Assembly: GCF_000801105.2 (NCBI RefSeq)
Contig: NC_079516.1
Coordinates: forward strand, 42,946,908 to 43,010,907
DNA length: 64,000 bases
Direction of reading: 5' to 3'
Source of the DNA: Raphanus sativus
Lineage: Eukaryota > Streptophyta > Magnoliopsida > Brassicales > Brassicaceae
Below, piece by piece: positions 46,842 through 59,542 of the stretch (position 1 is the stretch's first letter; every line of letters begins with the position of its first letter). The translations under genes and the position numbers were made by a program. The notes beneath the pieces are model-generated. The model searched no databases. It was given only the letters and a program-made list of their open reading frames with translations, and was not told where the DNA came from.

Positions 46842-47023
46842 ATTTTGAGAAAAAGATCTGTCTCAAAAATTACTTCGCACACCTAGAATGGATTATCTCT
46901 CTTCTCACCATCAGCAGGAAATAGTACTCCAATTAAACTCTTTAACATCTCTTAAAGGGATAAACAAAAGCAGACATTATGAAGTCCTTTCGACACCATC
47001 AATCATTGTCAAACTAGTGGAAA
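46842..47023 (+). repeat. Direct repeat, copy 2
   Basis: Counterpart of 45862-46047. The frame seen in copy 1 is shifted by small indels here. Confidence 0.75.
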
Positions 47024-47585
47024 ATAAATTCATCACCTCAATACGAACATGGAATACAAGGCTTTATGAAGTGATGTGCATTAGTATGCCTGGCGTACCA
47101 ACCAATAAACAATAAAGATGTTTTATAATAATCATTATTTTCTATGGTTTTCAACAAATTACCTCTTTTTGTTTTCAATCTTAATGCACGGTTTTATCTT
47201 CTTCTTTTGTTTTGAAAACTTAAAAACAATGAAACAATACGAACTAAACATTAACGTTGCTATGAGATTTGATATACCAAAAAAGAAAAGAAAAGACATA
47301 TTTAACTAGTGCCGTCAGCTCACTTTTAAAGTTTTATCAAACATGCATGAAAAGGTGTAAAATCACCCCAAATTAAATAAACATTATTAAGAACAAAAAG
47401 ACCCCAATTTTTTTTTTTAAAACTAATCTAATTACAATTCCCTCCATCAAATTTTATATTTTTATTTTGTTGGTACATGTAATGGCAAATATGTGATTTA
47501 GCGACAGATGGGAGGGTTTATTAAAAGTAGTTACACCACAATTATTACGCTACCTTATTCCCGTCCCGTTAAGTCACCGTCGAGA

Positions 47586-47600
47586 ACCGACACGTGTCAC
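47586..47600 (+). promoter_or_regulatory. ACGTG (ABRE/G-box-like) element upstream of KRP1
   Basis: GACACGTGTC at about 47589-47598 is a palindromic CACGTG core, 270 bp upstream of the KRP1 start. Such cores bind bZIP and bHLH factors. KRP1 in Arabidopsis is ABA-inducible, which would fit; the link here is inference. Confidence 0.4.
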
Positions 47601-47863
47601 TCAACCTACTCAACAGCATGCGATCCAAATAACGGCGCCTTCAGTTACCCCGTCAAAGATTCCCCGTCACTGTAACGGGACCACAGAAACAACGCCATTT
47701 CTCTATCACGACACAAACTCAAAACTCAATCCTGACCGTTAAAGCAAAACTCCATCACCATCTTCTTCTTCTTCTTGCTTCTGTTTTTCGTCTTCCTCTT
47801 CCTCTCAGCTCTAATCATCTCTCTCTCTCTCTCTCTCGGAGACATTAACGTCACGGACACGCA

Positions 47864-48894
47864 ATGGTGAGAAAATGCAGAAAAGCTAAAGAGACGGTCG
47901 GAGCTTCGTCTACATATATGCAGCTTCGCAGCCGGAGAATCTTTTACCGATCGGAAAAGGAGAGCTCATCGTCTTCTTACTGCGCAAGTAACAACAATGG
48001 AGTCATAGATCTGAAGGTGATTCAATACAATACTAATAAGTAGTATTAAATACGGATTCTAGAATCTTGTAACTGTAGATAACAATCATTAATGTCTATT
48101 TATTTAATGTTTTTCTGAAAATTTATGAGGATTTCATTTACTGCTCTCGAGCTAGATCTTCGGTTTGTTTTTATTCTTTTTCGAAAATTTGAATTTTTAT
48201 CTTATTTGTTGTTGTCCTAGTTGTTACAGGAGGAAAGAGATGGTGAGACCGAAACGTCGTCGTGTCGACGGTGAGTTAAATGTTTTTAAAACATTTTGAA
48301 ATTTGAAGGTTTATGAATTTTCCCGGTTCTTGTGTTTATTATATTAATTCACTCTCACTTCTCATTGTTATTTTTTTCAGGACTAGTAGTAAGAGGAAGC
48401 TATTTGAAAGCCTTACAGAGAAAGAGTCGAGCAAATCTATGGAGAATTCACAGCAAACCGTAGCTGGTTTCGATTCCGCCGTGAAAGAATCATCGGATTG
48501 TTGTTGCAGCCGGAGAACATCTTTGTCGACGACGACGGAGGAGAAGGTGAAATCAACGACGGAGCAACCACCAACGGCTGAGGAGATTGAAGAGTTTTTC
48601 GTGGTGGCTGAGAAACAGGTCCATGATAAATTCAAGAAGAAGTAAGTTTTAAAAAAAAATTACAACTTTATTTATTTTCCATTTTACAACTAAGAGAGAG
48701 TTTAAGAAAAAAAATAATTGAGTATTATATACCATTTTGATTTTTTTTTTTTGATAAACTACACAGAGATTACAACAAGTAACTGAAGACTAAAAAGAGT
48801 TTGATTTTTGTTTGTTCATTATAGGTATAACTTTGATTTCGAGAAGGAGAAGCCATTAGAAGGACGCTACGAGTGGGTTAAATTATCAGAGTAA
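47864..48894 (+). CDS. KRP1: Kip-related CDK inhibitor 1 (ICK1/KRP1)
   Basis: Four exons (47864-48016, 48230-48270, 48381-48641, 48825-48894) join in frame to 174 residues. The protein binds CDKA-cyclin D complexes in the nucleus and inhibits them, slowing division and promoting endoreduplication. The C-terminal kinase- and cyclin-binding region is intact (FDFEKEKPLEGRYEWVKL), preceded by TAEEIEEFFVVAEKQVHDKFKKK. The N-terminus begins MVRKCRKAKET, with the family's YMQLRSRRI motif at residues about 18-26. Arabidopsis KRP1 (At2g23430) is 191 residues, so the middle is a little shorter here. Ser- and Glu-rich central sequence fits an unstable, proteasome-degraded protein. A CT dinucleotide run lies in the leader (about 47818-47837). 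Confidence 0.95.
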
Positions 48895-49727
48895 TGAAGG
48901 AAATGAAGATGGTGATGAAGCATACGTTTATTAACTTTTAGTGTCTAATTTTCAGAGAATAATTCCAATTTTATTATTTGTTTCTAAAATAGAAGCTTTT
49001 GTGAGGAAAGACTTGTAGCAGAATGTTTGAAAGTACGAATCTGCACAGAAAGAACGGTTTTTTTGGGGGTGTTTCAGAACAGATTTTGTTTTCTGCAAAA
49101 GTGGAAAAGATAAACCCAGAAAAGTCGTGTCTTTTTGCTTATCTCTTTCTCTTCTTCTTCTCCTCTCATGTTGTACAGTTTTGTTTTGTTTTGTGGACAA
49201 TTTATTTCTGCATCCCCACTCATTTTTTTGTCCTCTAATTATTATGATCTTTTCGAAAATTCCTTAAGCGTTTTGGTCTTTCGGTGCGTTTTAAACATCC
49301 CAAAAGCTTCTCTTAAATTTTGAATATTCTTAGCCAAACAAAGACAACTTAATTTTTGATAAGAACTATTAACTCAACCAACAAGTTTACTTCTTAGTTT
49401 TCTGACTTATTTTTGCTTTAGTGAATTACTAATGCGAACATAATATATTAAAAATAAACCACTCGAATGAAATTAATTATTCGGGTCATTTTACCAAATA
49501 ATTTTGTGAAATTGATTAATATTTAAAATAATTTTAGTCCGCTTGTCGACAATTTAATTACCCTTTTGTGCACCAACCCGTACCAAACATACCAACTGTT
49601 CTACCAATCAGAATATCAAATATGAAGATGGACCCTGATTGTCTTAAACAATTACTCTAATATATGCAAGATTAATAGCAAACCATCAGCATTCCTTCTC
49701 ACGGCACTTTCGTTGAAACAAAAAGGA
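48895..49727. other. Intergenic stretch downstream of KRP1
   Basis: The KRP1 3' untranslated region, then AT-rich sequence with no gene recognised. Confidence 0.4.
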
Positions 49728-49735
49728 ATTGGAAG

Positions 49736-50440
49736 CAGGGGCGGACCCACAGCAGAAGGACCTGTGGCACATGCCACATACACATTTTTTATTTTTCTTT
49801 AGTAGCTAATTTTTTTTTTTGTTTTCTTTAGTTCAAACCAATGAAAAATGTGACGTGCCTCACCCAATTAGAATCAAACGGAAATGTATTACAACCTAAT
49901 TAAAAATAAAATCTGTGTGTCACAGCCAACAAAAATGAAAACCAATTTTAGATACAATTTTTAATTATACAGTTCAAATAATTGTGTCTAATATTTAGAA
50001 AATCTAATCTTCCTAAGTTTCTGTGGAAAAAAACTTCTTTATTTTACCTTTTTCACAAATATCAAAATAAAGAAATCTTATTTATAAAAGTTATTTATCT
50101 GCCATAAACAAATTTATCCACCATCTTTAATATTTTATTGTTTATTGCTTACAAATATAATCTTTTAAAATAACTGTGGAAATCTATACTAAAAATAGTG
50201 TGCATCAGCATCAAAAGTTAATTTAGAGAATTTACTTCAAGTTCTTCGGTATCAAAATCAACTTAGAAAATTTTATTCTTTTAAAGTTTTATGGTTTTAA
50301 GGCAATAAACTATTTCAGTTTATTGTTATTTTTAGTATTTTATTTAATATATATAATAAATATATTATGTTAACTATTTTATCAATTATAATTAAATATT
50401 TATGTGCCACAGTCTAACTAAATTTCTAGATCCGCCACTG
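49736..50440. mobile_element. hAT-type MITE (CAGGGGCGGA family)
   Basis: Imperfect inverted termini CAGGGGCGGACCCA and, at the other end, the reverse complement CAGTGGCGGATCTA. The 8-bp direct repeat ATTGGAAG flanks it on both sides (49728-49735 and 50441-50448). Subterminal GTGGCACATG and TATGTGCCACAG are also inverted. 705 bp, non-coding. hAT by target duplication and CAG...CTG-like ends. Confidence 0.88.
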
Positions 50441-50448
50441 ATTGGAAG

Positions 50449-51679
50449 TATAACAAATCACTACGCATACGTCATCCTCATCCGTCTCGAGATAACTGTT
50501 CCTTTACCAGGTTTCATGCAAATTATAAAAATAAAATATTTGCTTACACTCAAACAAATACATGTGACTCCTTGAACTTTTGTTAAATTTCACTTTTTGT
50601 GACTAAAATCACAGAATATGATATATTGTCCATATAAGTTCCTACATTAATCCTAAGAAGATACTTTTATGTAACAAACAATCAGCATTCCTTCACTTCA
50701 TATTAAATGTTGATGTAAAGTAAATTTTTTATTACAAACAAATGTCGTTTTAAAATTTTAATGCAAAATTTATTAATTTTATATGCTATAGATTTTTTTT
50801 CTATTTTTAGTTAATTTTTATTAGTTGAAATATAATTATATGTATATGTAATGATGTTTTCATTTTAAAATATATAAAATTAACTGTTTTTTTAATATGT
50901 GTGTGTCCAAATCTAAAACGATAGTTAAAATGAAATTTAAAAATATTTATCAATATTTATTTAAATCGAGAAGAATATTAGGATATAGTGGCTCGAGTAA
51001 TCTTTTAAATATTTTTTTCTAAAATACCTATATTGTTTTTTTTAAACATTTATTGTTGTTTAAATCACATTATTACAAATGATACAAAAATGATTTTGGA
51101 CTAGTGTCCGGGAACTTGAAAACAAAATTTTCCTCATGGACCATTTGGGTACGTTTGTCTAAATTTTTCCCATGGACCATTTGTTTTCTTTTCTAACTCG
51201 ACGTTGTAGTTTTCTTCTTAAAAAAAAAAGTAAGCACCACCCTTTAAAAAACCCTTTGTTTCTTATCTCGATAAATTTACATTTAACCCAATAAAAACCC
51301 TTTCCAGGATGGAGCTACCCATAACTAGTCAGGGAAGGAGCTACAATGTTTCCAAGACGCACACATATGACACGTATATAGTATAATCTATAAACGAACA
51401 ATAGATGATAGAAAATGTCATAGGTTACATAAATATGTAGCCACAGGTTGGTGGGGTTCACTGATAGGCAGTCTAGTTGCCCTGCCCTCTAATCCACTCC
51501 ACTCAACTCCACGACTATTTGTACAAAACGAAATATAGTTCATTATGGCTTAGCTTTGGCCATTCTTAGCAATTAATGTTAGTGTAAAATGCAACACAAT
51601 AAAATACCGCTCAAGTTATATCAAGAAATAATGGACATAAGCAAATCAAAAAGCGAACACTGTTTGCTATATTAAAAAT
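50449..51679. other. Gene-less stretch
   Basis: No gene recognised. AT-rich sequence with several short homopolymers. Confidence 0.4.
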
Positions 51680-52094
51680 CACATTAAACAATTTATTACT
51701 ATGTACTCCCTCTGTTTCATTATAAGTGTCGTTTTAGACTTGTGCACACGGATTAAGAAAGCATTTAATTTTGCATATTTTCAATATAAAAACATCATTA
51801 CCGATACAATTCAACCAATAGAAAAATAGAATGGAGAATAAAGTTAATAAATTTTGCATTGAAACTCTAAAACGACACTTATTTTGCAACGAAAAAAATT
51901 CTCTAAAACGACACTTAATATGAAACGGAGGGAGTATATGATTTGTTAACACCATAACAATCGCTACTAAAAATATTCTTAAGCTACCTAAGCTACTAAA
52001 TAATCAATTTCACATTAAACAATTTATTACTATGTATATGATTTGTTAACACCATAACAATCACTACTAAAAATATTCTTAACCTACCTAAGCT
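51680..52094 (+). repeat. Tandem duplication, one copy with and one without the Stowaway MITE
   Basis: Copy 1 is 51680-51705 plus 51935-51994 (split by the MITE); copy 2 is 52011-52094, uninterrupted. Both read CACATTAAACAATTTATTAC, then (in copy 1 across the insertion) TATGATTTGTTAACACCATA and ACTAAAAATATTCTTAA. They differ at only a couple of bases. Confidence 0.85.
51706..51934. mobile_element. Stowaway-like MITE (Tc1/mariner type)
   Basis: Termini CTCCCTCTGTTTCATTATAA and its near-perfect reverse complement (TTAATATGAAACGGAGGGAG) enclose 229 bp, flanked by TA (51704-51705 and 51935-51936). CTCCCTCNGT ends with a TA duplication define Stowaway. The right side has two nested copies of the AAAACGACACTT terminus. 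The adjacent duplicate at 52011-52094 preserves the empty site. Confidence 0.88.
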
Positions 52095-53122
52095 TAATAC
52101 TCTTTGGGCTAATACATCAACCTCTCACGATATAAAACTATCAAGAGCATTTACCAAGACATTCTCACTTTTTCTTAATAAAATCACTACTTGGTGTTTA
52201 CCGATGTTTGATCGATCCCTTGGCTATTTTATTATGATCTCCATGTTCTTAAAATTCTAGTCCAAAGATCTCGAAAGAATCTATAAATATGTATAACTCC
52301 CATATTAATAAGTTAGTGTGTCTTTTTAGAATTTTAAACTTATTCATTTTTAAGATATAAATTTACCTTCTAAGTCTATCTTATTTTTTCTTCTCTAAAA
52401 CATATTTTTTCTTCAAGTTACTTTACTCTATCTCAGTATTTTGCATACATATGATATCTTCGCTCTGCATGATTTTTGTGCTAACGACGGATGCACCTTC
52501 ATACATGACTTTGTCACGGAGTTCATGAAGATACACTATTGACATCTAAATGTTTTGACTTGCATCTTCATATATTCTTAATTTGATTTTTAAGGTTCGC
52601 TATATGTGATATGCATGTGAGTTGTTACAGGAAAAATTAACAACAATATAGTAGTTAACTTAACTATGATTCGACTGCATAATAAAATGTCTTCTTGCTT
52701 TTGTTCATTTTAACTCTGTGATTTGTATTGCCTAATGCCTTAAACGAAGAGATTCTTCCAAATCATTGTTTTCACCGATTTTTTTTTTGTGCACCTATGT
52801 TTTCACCGATTAAATATGATATTTTAATCGGCAACCACTGAAATATGCTGAAATTCATTTCAACTATTAATATGAATCAAATCCAAAACAAATGTCAAAT
52901 GAGCGCAAAAAGTTTCTTTCCTCTTCAAGAAGATGAAACTTAATGCGACAAAATACATGAAATCAATCAAATGTTTGTAAAACAGAAAAAAACAATAAGT
53001 GAAAAACCTCTTATTGCACGTCCTAGTGATGTGGTATAAATGATATATACATTACTCCAACCAAAACAAGATTTATCTTCTTCGTTTTTGGTCGTCACTG
53101 CAATTCTCTTCTTCTGTGGTCG
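52095..53122. other. Gene-less stretch, including the NAPRT2 3' flank
   Basis: No further gene or defined repeat recognised. Confidence 0.4.
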
Positions 53123-56100
53123 TCACTGTAATTCACCAACAGGTGCCTCGTTGAGCCATAGGAAGTGAATGAAATCGTACAGCTTTGCGCTGACACTAAC
53201 CTGCAACCACGGAAAAACATATCCAAAGGGGTTTTGTCATAAAAACGAGAACATGAGTTTTTTTTTCAAACCTTTTTGTTTGAAGGAGAGAATGAATATA
53301 AACCTTGTAAGGAGTTGGATTTAATCTTCTCATATGATCAGGTCGCATGTTTTCAAGCTGTTTGATGCAACGGTCTCTTATCTCTTTCAATGGTGGTAAT
53401 TCTTCTCTTGCTTCATCTTTTCATCATACAGACAACAAAATCAGTTACAAGATTCATGGCTTTTACAGTGATGAAATATATTTTTACCTGAACTTCCACG
53501 CCAATAACATTTGAGAAGCTCTTCAACACGTTGTGGCACTACATATGCTCTTTTGGATTCATTAAAAGGATGTCGACACAGTAAACGCTCACCAACCTTT
53601 ATAATCCATATTTAAAAAAAGAAAAAAAAAAGAATAATCATGTAAAATGAAATAAGGTAATAATGTTACTAATATCTTTTTTTTTTTACCTTTGGAGGTG
53701 GTTCATTCTCTCCTGTCATTATATCCACTAGTGGGTAACCTTCTTTTCCGTACAATCTGTAACTTCGCTTTTTACATGGTATTGATACCTAAGCAGATGA
53801 GAATGATAAATCATATTAAATGCAATGTTACATTGAATGATAGAGAGAGTGTTATATATAACCTTTGTAACATCTTCAGAAAGCTTGATCCGAGGCTGAG
53901 TGTTTATCTCCACAAGTTTGAAAACGCAGCCTAAGGCAGCTTGCGCATAGCAAGTGACTAAGTAAGTCCCAATACCAAAAGCATCCACCTCATGTCCCTA
54001 ACAAGATTAGAAGAAGCCTATGATTCATACAAATATATCATATCTTTCTTATGGTAGCACTTGGAAGAAAAAGGTTAAGGAACTCACCTGTTTGTTTAAA
54101 GCGTCGATAGTCTCTTCATTTAGATCATTACTAGCGGTGACGACCATCTTCCCAAAACCAGGCACTTTTAGTTCTCTCTCTACCGCGCAGAAGAAACGTC
54201 TTGCCTCTGTAGATAGATATGCTAAGTCACCTGAGTCCAGTCTAATACCTAATGCTTTGTATCTGCACATCAACAAACACCTCAGTCATTCTCGTATGCA
54301 CCTGAAGAAGAAGAACAAAAGATAAGGTAGTGATGAGAGATTCTTACACACCCTAAGTCATTCAGTGCTAAAGCAACTGCACAGAAGTTAGGGACCCCAC
54401 TCTTCATCACCTGTGAGAACACGTTGACAACAGTTATTACTTTGTAAACGTTAGCACCAGGCAACAGCTAAGCTATTATTACTCACATCGTATGTATCTA
54501 CAAGGGCAAGAAAGGCTTTGGGGAATGCCAGTGCATATGAGATGAAAGCTACTAGCTCGCTTTGATTCGTCTCAGAAAAAAATCCACGTAGAGAAGGTGA
54601 ATACTATCATCATCATCCACAAGTAACCAAAAATAAGAAAAAAAACAGCAAAAGAAAAATGTAACGGGAGAAGTAGAACAATGAATCCTGCGATAAACCT
54701 GAATCTTTGTTAACCATGTCTGAACCAGGCTAGCAAAGTCATCACACGTGGTTTTCCCATCAGCACTTTTAAGCACTTTGTCAACAATCTCATCAGTGCT
54801 CTGCATACCAAAGTTCAAGTAACTCTATATTATAAACTGCTAGTGATATTGACACAACATAAGATCAAAAGTGTATATCAGAGCCATTGCTAACAAAGTT
54901 CCAACACAAAAGGCATTGATTCATTCAAAACCTTTCCTTGAAATTTACATATTAACAAGAACCACTTGTTTTCAAGAAACTTCATATTATTTTTCAAAAA
55001 AAAATTGATTTTTTTTTTTGTTTTGGTGAAGAGAACTGACCATGAAGGAGCTAACAAAAGCATGGGAATGTGTGCCACGGAGAGGTATCCCAAAAAGTTT
55101 TCCAGCTGCTACATTGCTGACATTGGCATAATATAATATATACATAAAAACAAAACGCATATCATTTCTACTTTTATAACTGTTTTAAGAAGAAACAACA
55201 AAGATCAAAAAACACTTTAAGCTAAGACTTGCCTTGTTGCATCAAAACCTCCAAGATAGCAATACTTGGATGCACTTATTGCGCCATCCGGTCCCTAAGA
55301 TTACCAAAGAAGGTTAGAATCAAATATGAAACCAGAGGGACAGATTTGAATTAAAAAATAAATAAAGAAAACCTGAGCTCGTCGAGCACCAAACTCAAGC
55401 AGACTCTTAGACTTTCCGGCAACAAACCGGTGTCTTGCTGCGTTGGTAGCTACCAAAGATGCAAAATTCACAAGATTGAGGAACGGAGTTTCCAACAATT
55501 GAACAACCTATATGATTGAGAGATTTTAACAACCGTTTTATTTATAATCTTCTGAGAAAAAAAAAACAGAGTTAGGAAACTCACGCCAACAGGACCTTCA
55601 ACTCTCATGAGAGGCACTTTAGGGAAAACAACAGACCCTTCAGGTATTGCATAGACTTCAACGTCAGAGCAATCAAGCCCTCTAAGATAATCACAGAAAG
55701 CTTCCTAATTTCAAATCAAAAACAACAAATCAGACAGAACCCAACACGACAAGAAATCAAATTTCAAAACCATATACCTCAGATCCAGGCAAGGAGTCAC
55801 GAACGTAATCGATCTCTTGATGGGTCAATTTGAAACTGGCGAGGAACTTGATACACTCATCTAGCCCAGCGAACACAGTGTACTCTCCACCAAATGGGTT
55901 CTTACGAAAGTACAGATCGAAGCTGTAAAGATGACAACTTTATCAGATAGGAAGAGAGAGAGAAGAGCAAAAGGGAGGATGATGAAGAGGAGGTTTACAC
56001 GGATCGTTCGTTTTGTTTGCCAGCTTTCCAATAAGCGTAAGCCATGGTGAATTGGTAGAGATCGTTGAGGAGCGGTGTGACCATGGGGTTGGTGGGTCCT

Positions 56101-56144
56101 TCCATGACCCGACCCAGTTGGTTTCCATTCTCTTTAGGCTCCAT
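53123..56144 (-). CDS. NAPRT2: Nicotinate phosphoribosyltransferase
   Basis: Fifteen exons on the minus strand from 56144 to 53123 join in frame to 556 residues, the usual plant length. The enzyme makes nicotinate mononucleotide from nicotinate, PRPP and ATP, the salvage step of NAD synthesis. Diagnostic segments are [25 protein letters not shown], the early substrate-binding part, [58 protein letters not shown] and [12 protein letters not shown], which line the phosphoribosyl and nicotinate sites. All are present and intact. The intron after exon 5 (exon ends 55233) uses a GC donor, AAG|GCAAGT; the others are GT-AG. Exon 1 starts at MEPKENGN. There is no targeting peptide, so the protein is probably cytosolic. 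It sits next to KRP1, as in Arabidopsis (At2g23420). Confidence 0.95.
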
Positions 56145-57638
56145 TGTTGTTGTTGTTGTGTCGTGTTCGTTTTCGTCGTGTGTTTGTGTGGTTATGAGAG
56201 AGAGAGTGGAAACGGAGGAAGGAAGGAGAGACTGGTTGTTTGGTGGTCAAAGGAAAAGAAAAAAAAATTGGAGAATTTAGAGAGACAACGACAGCCACAT
56301 AAACAAAAACCAGTTTTGACCTAGTCTTTGCCTTTAATTGTGCAAATGAATTTATTTATTGTTCTTCTTTTCTTTTAGTAAGTAACAAAATTGGTTTAAA
56401 ATTCAGTGGAAAATTTTGGCCAAGAAAAAGAAATCATTAGGAAGATGATTTTAAAACTTGTTTTTCAAGGAAAATGTTCCACAGTCTTGCTAAGATTCAT
56501 TGTTGTATGTGTGGTCTTTGTACTAATTTATGGGAGAATAAAATAGTAGATGTTTGAGCAAAAAAACTTCTTTGACCAGGTGGGTGAACTGGACTCAATG
56601 ATTTCAATATTCAGCACTCTCTTTTACATATTTTAACATTCCAAATCTTTTTTTTTCCACTTCATTGTTCAACATACATTTAACTCTTATTCAATACAAT
56701 GTAATAAAACTCAATATTCTATTTTACTGATTAACAATTATTTTTATATCTAAAATTAAATAAAATTATTTTCTATTTATAGAGAACTCGAAATAATAAA
56801 TTTTAGTATACTCATAAATAAAATAAATTATTTAATTTATAATAAAAATTATTAGTTTTAAGTAATTATAATGATATGAAATATCATACATATCTAAAAT
56901 TTGACATGTGTCATCAACAACTCTACATTTTTGGGCATTCAATTCTGTTTAATCCACCTATGCAATTTTAGAAATTCAGTAACCATTTGCAATGGTTTTA
57001 ATAGTTGAATATTTTATTGTACATAGTCTATAGTCTTATTCAAAATGACACCACACAATAAAATTTTATCTTTTTAAATATTACCCATCAATATGACTTT
57101 CTAAACAAACTTTTATTTATTCAGTTATGTCGTCTTTATATGCTATACATTTTATTTATTAGAAATAAATTCACATACGAAGCTAGAAAAAAATTCATAT
57201 AATCTATTTATTACTAACCGGTTTTAGATTGGAAATCCATTTAATATAATAATTTTATTAGGAAACAAAACTATCTCTTGATACATATACATTACATTTC
57301 TTAAAATAAGTATGAGTAAAAAAAAAAAAAATAAGCATGAGTATTTTCATTTCTATATAAACAAAGCTATATAAAATCACATTTATGGTTTTGCTGAAAT
57401 CAAAATATAAAAGTAACAAATGAAAAATATTATTTTAAAATATATTATCTCTGCTGTACATCGGATAATTGTTTATCCGGTGAAAATGACGGTCACGTTG
57501 CTGGGCCTTTAAACCCTAATATATGGGCTTTATTTGGGGTTTTTCTTTACACAATGCGTCTTCTCTGTACTGTACGACTGTATTACCATCACATCGGAAG
57601 AGAAACAAACAATACGACGATCGGAAAAACTTGAAGAG
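56145..57638. other. Divergent intergenic region between NAPRT2 and the uncharacterised gene
   Basis: About 1.5 kb between two divergently transcribed genes. The NAPRT2 leader is rich in CAA and GA repeats. The middle is AT-rich with no gene. Core promoter elements of the right-hand gene lie at 57502-57530. Confidence 0.5.
57502..57530 (+). promoter_or_regulatory. Site II and telo-box promoter motifs
   Basis: TGGGCC (57502-57507), AAACCCTAA (57511-57519) and TGGGCTT (57524-57530) lie about 110-140 bp before the start codon of the next gene. Site II (TGGGCC/T) with an adjacent telo-box is typical of plant housekeeping, ribosomal and mitochondrial-protein genes, and supports an organellar role for the product. 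Confidence 0.7.
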
Positions 57639-59542
57639 ATGCACTGCGGCGCGGTAGTTAACGGACGGAATCGACGGCTGATACTTGGCGTAGGCAGGAA
57701 CTTCGCCGCCAGATCATTTTCCTCTTCTTCTTCTCCATTATCTGGTGATTGATTGATAGTATTTTTCCCCTTCGCATTTCCGCTATTTAGTTTTCAACGT
57801 CTAGAAATGTTGCTTGAGAATGTTAAGATTTGATTCTTAATGGATTGAAGTGATTATTCGTTTTTGCAGATCATGAATGTTTCATCAAGGAGGTAGCCAA
57901 AGCTGAGCCTCCTCAGCATTTGAATCAGCTGATTAGCATTTTCACAGCTAGAGGTTGATCAAATCTTTTGCATTGACTTGGTTTGTGTGTGTGTGATTTT
58001 GTATTGACTTGTTTTTTGGTTTTTATGTACAAAAGGCAAATCCATAGTTTCTCCAGGTGCTAAGCAAGGTTTGTTGCCTCTTACTATTCCATTGGTGAGG
58101 ATGAGCCCCGGTATGTTACAATACAATTTTTTATTCATTTGGACTTATAAGTTGGAGCTCTGTGATTTTTGTGCTGACTTTAATCTTTTCATTTTTCAGG
58201 TTCTTCAATCGCTCTACTACGGTGGCCAACAGCTCGTCCTAGGTCAGAGTCTCTTTTCTATTGCTGTGTCATCCTCTTTGATCTCATATCATTGGTTCCT
58301 GTGTTTGCAGTATGGAGATGCCTGTGGTGGAAGTTCAGAAACATGGGGTTTGGTTTTTAGCCAATAATGTAATGAGATTGCCTTGAGCTAGGTTCATTTT
58401 CTGTTTTAGCATGGCTGTTCATTCTCATATTAGAATTCATTGGCCAACGTTTCAGGTTGATCAGTTCATTCACAGAATATTGGTGGAAGAGGATATCTCT
58501 AAACCCGTGGAATCCAGCCAAGTGATCTTCGATGCTGCAGGTGAAGCTGGGAAGAAACTTTACAGTAAGGGTGACTTTGCCAGATCAGAACTGATGGATT
58601 TAGATCTCTATCTTTTAAGAAAGGTACATATGTTGAACGTGTTGATATCATACTCTTTCTCGGCACTTGGATGTTTGTTGGGATGATTATTAGATTTGTT
58701 GTTCAGGTTGGACTGTTTCCAGATTCTCTAGAACGCAAAGTTATTCGACATATTGAGAATGGAGACCATGTAAGGCTAGTAATAACATCCCTGTTGTTGG
58801 TTGACCTTTTTCTTTCTTAATTAAGTTCATGTGCTACTATAACACAAGGTTTCAGCTTTGGTGGCTGCCGAGTTTTATACAAAGAGAGGAAACTTTCCCG
58901 GATTTGCTCGGCCTTTTGCTTTCAACGCAAAGGTTTTGCTAAAGTTCGTATAATCCTCCCTCACCAGCCCTTTCTTTCTTTCATGTTAATGTGTCTAGAA
59001 AGCTCTTAAGAGACCTTTATGGTTATGTAGACTTGGGCGTAGCCTAGAAGCGAAAGATGCGGCTAGAGGTGCTCTGAAATCTTCATGGTGGACCTTAGGA
59101 TGTAGATATGAGGTATAAAGAACTCTTGAATGTCGTTAAATCATTTCGGTAATTGAAAAGAGAAGAGAAGAGAAGAAAGTGTTGAATATATGAAATGGTT
59201 CACAGGAAATTGCTCGAATAGCAGAGTTGGGAGAAGAGCAAATTGTGCAGTACAAAGAGAAAGTTACAGGAGAAGGACGACAACGGGATATATCTAGGGG
59301 AAAGCCAAGGGCCCAGGTTTGTTCTTTACCTTGTATTCATATTCAGATGCTCATGCTTTTTTTTCTTTCTGGATACAAGGGATTGAAATAATAATTGTCA
59401 GGCGTCTTACGACGAGGCTGGGTTGTTATTGGACCTAGCGTCACTTGAAGGGACATGGGACGAGTCACTGGAACGGGTTGCTCAGTGCTACAAAGATGCT
59501 GGACTAAACGACATGGCCAACTTTGTTCTCTACAGAGACTGA
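57639..59542 (+). CDS. Conserved plant protein of unknown function, probably organelle-targeted (At2g23370-like)
   Basis: Eleven exons (57639-57744, 57870-57953, 58036-58110, 58200-58242, 58311-58368, 58456-58623, 58707-58769, 58849-58943, 59031-59112, 59206-59316, 59402-59542) join in frame to 341 residues. The N-terminus (about 1-35) is rich in Arg and Ser with no acidic residue until its end, which suits a mitochondrial or plastid presequence. The rest is mostly helical, with alanine-rich stretches such as ALVAAEFYTKRGNFPGFARPFAFNAK that could be TPR-like. No catalytic motif is recognised. In exon 3 the alternative donor at 58095 would break the downstream frame, so 58110 is preferred. It converges on FPP7 with 360 bp between the stops. 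Position suggests the Arabidopsis At2g23370 counterpart (from memory). Confidence 0.82.

Noticed and set aside
58036..58094. Shorter exon 3 (donor at 58095) for the At2g23370-like gene
   Set aside because: It puts a stop codon in exon 5. The donor after 58110 keeps the frame open to the end.
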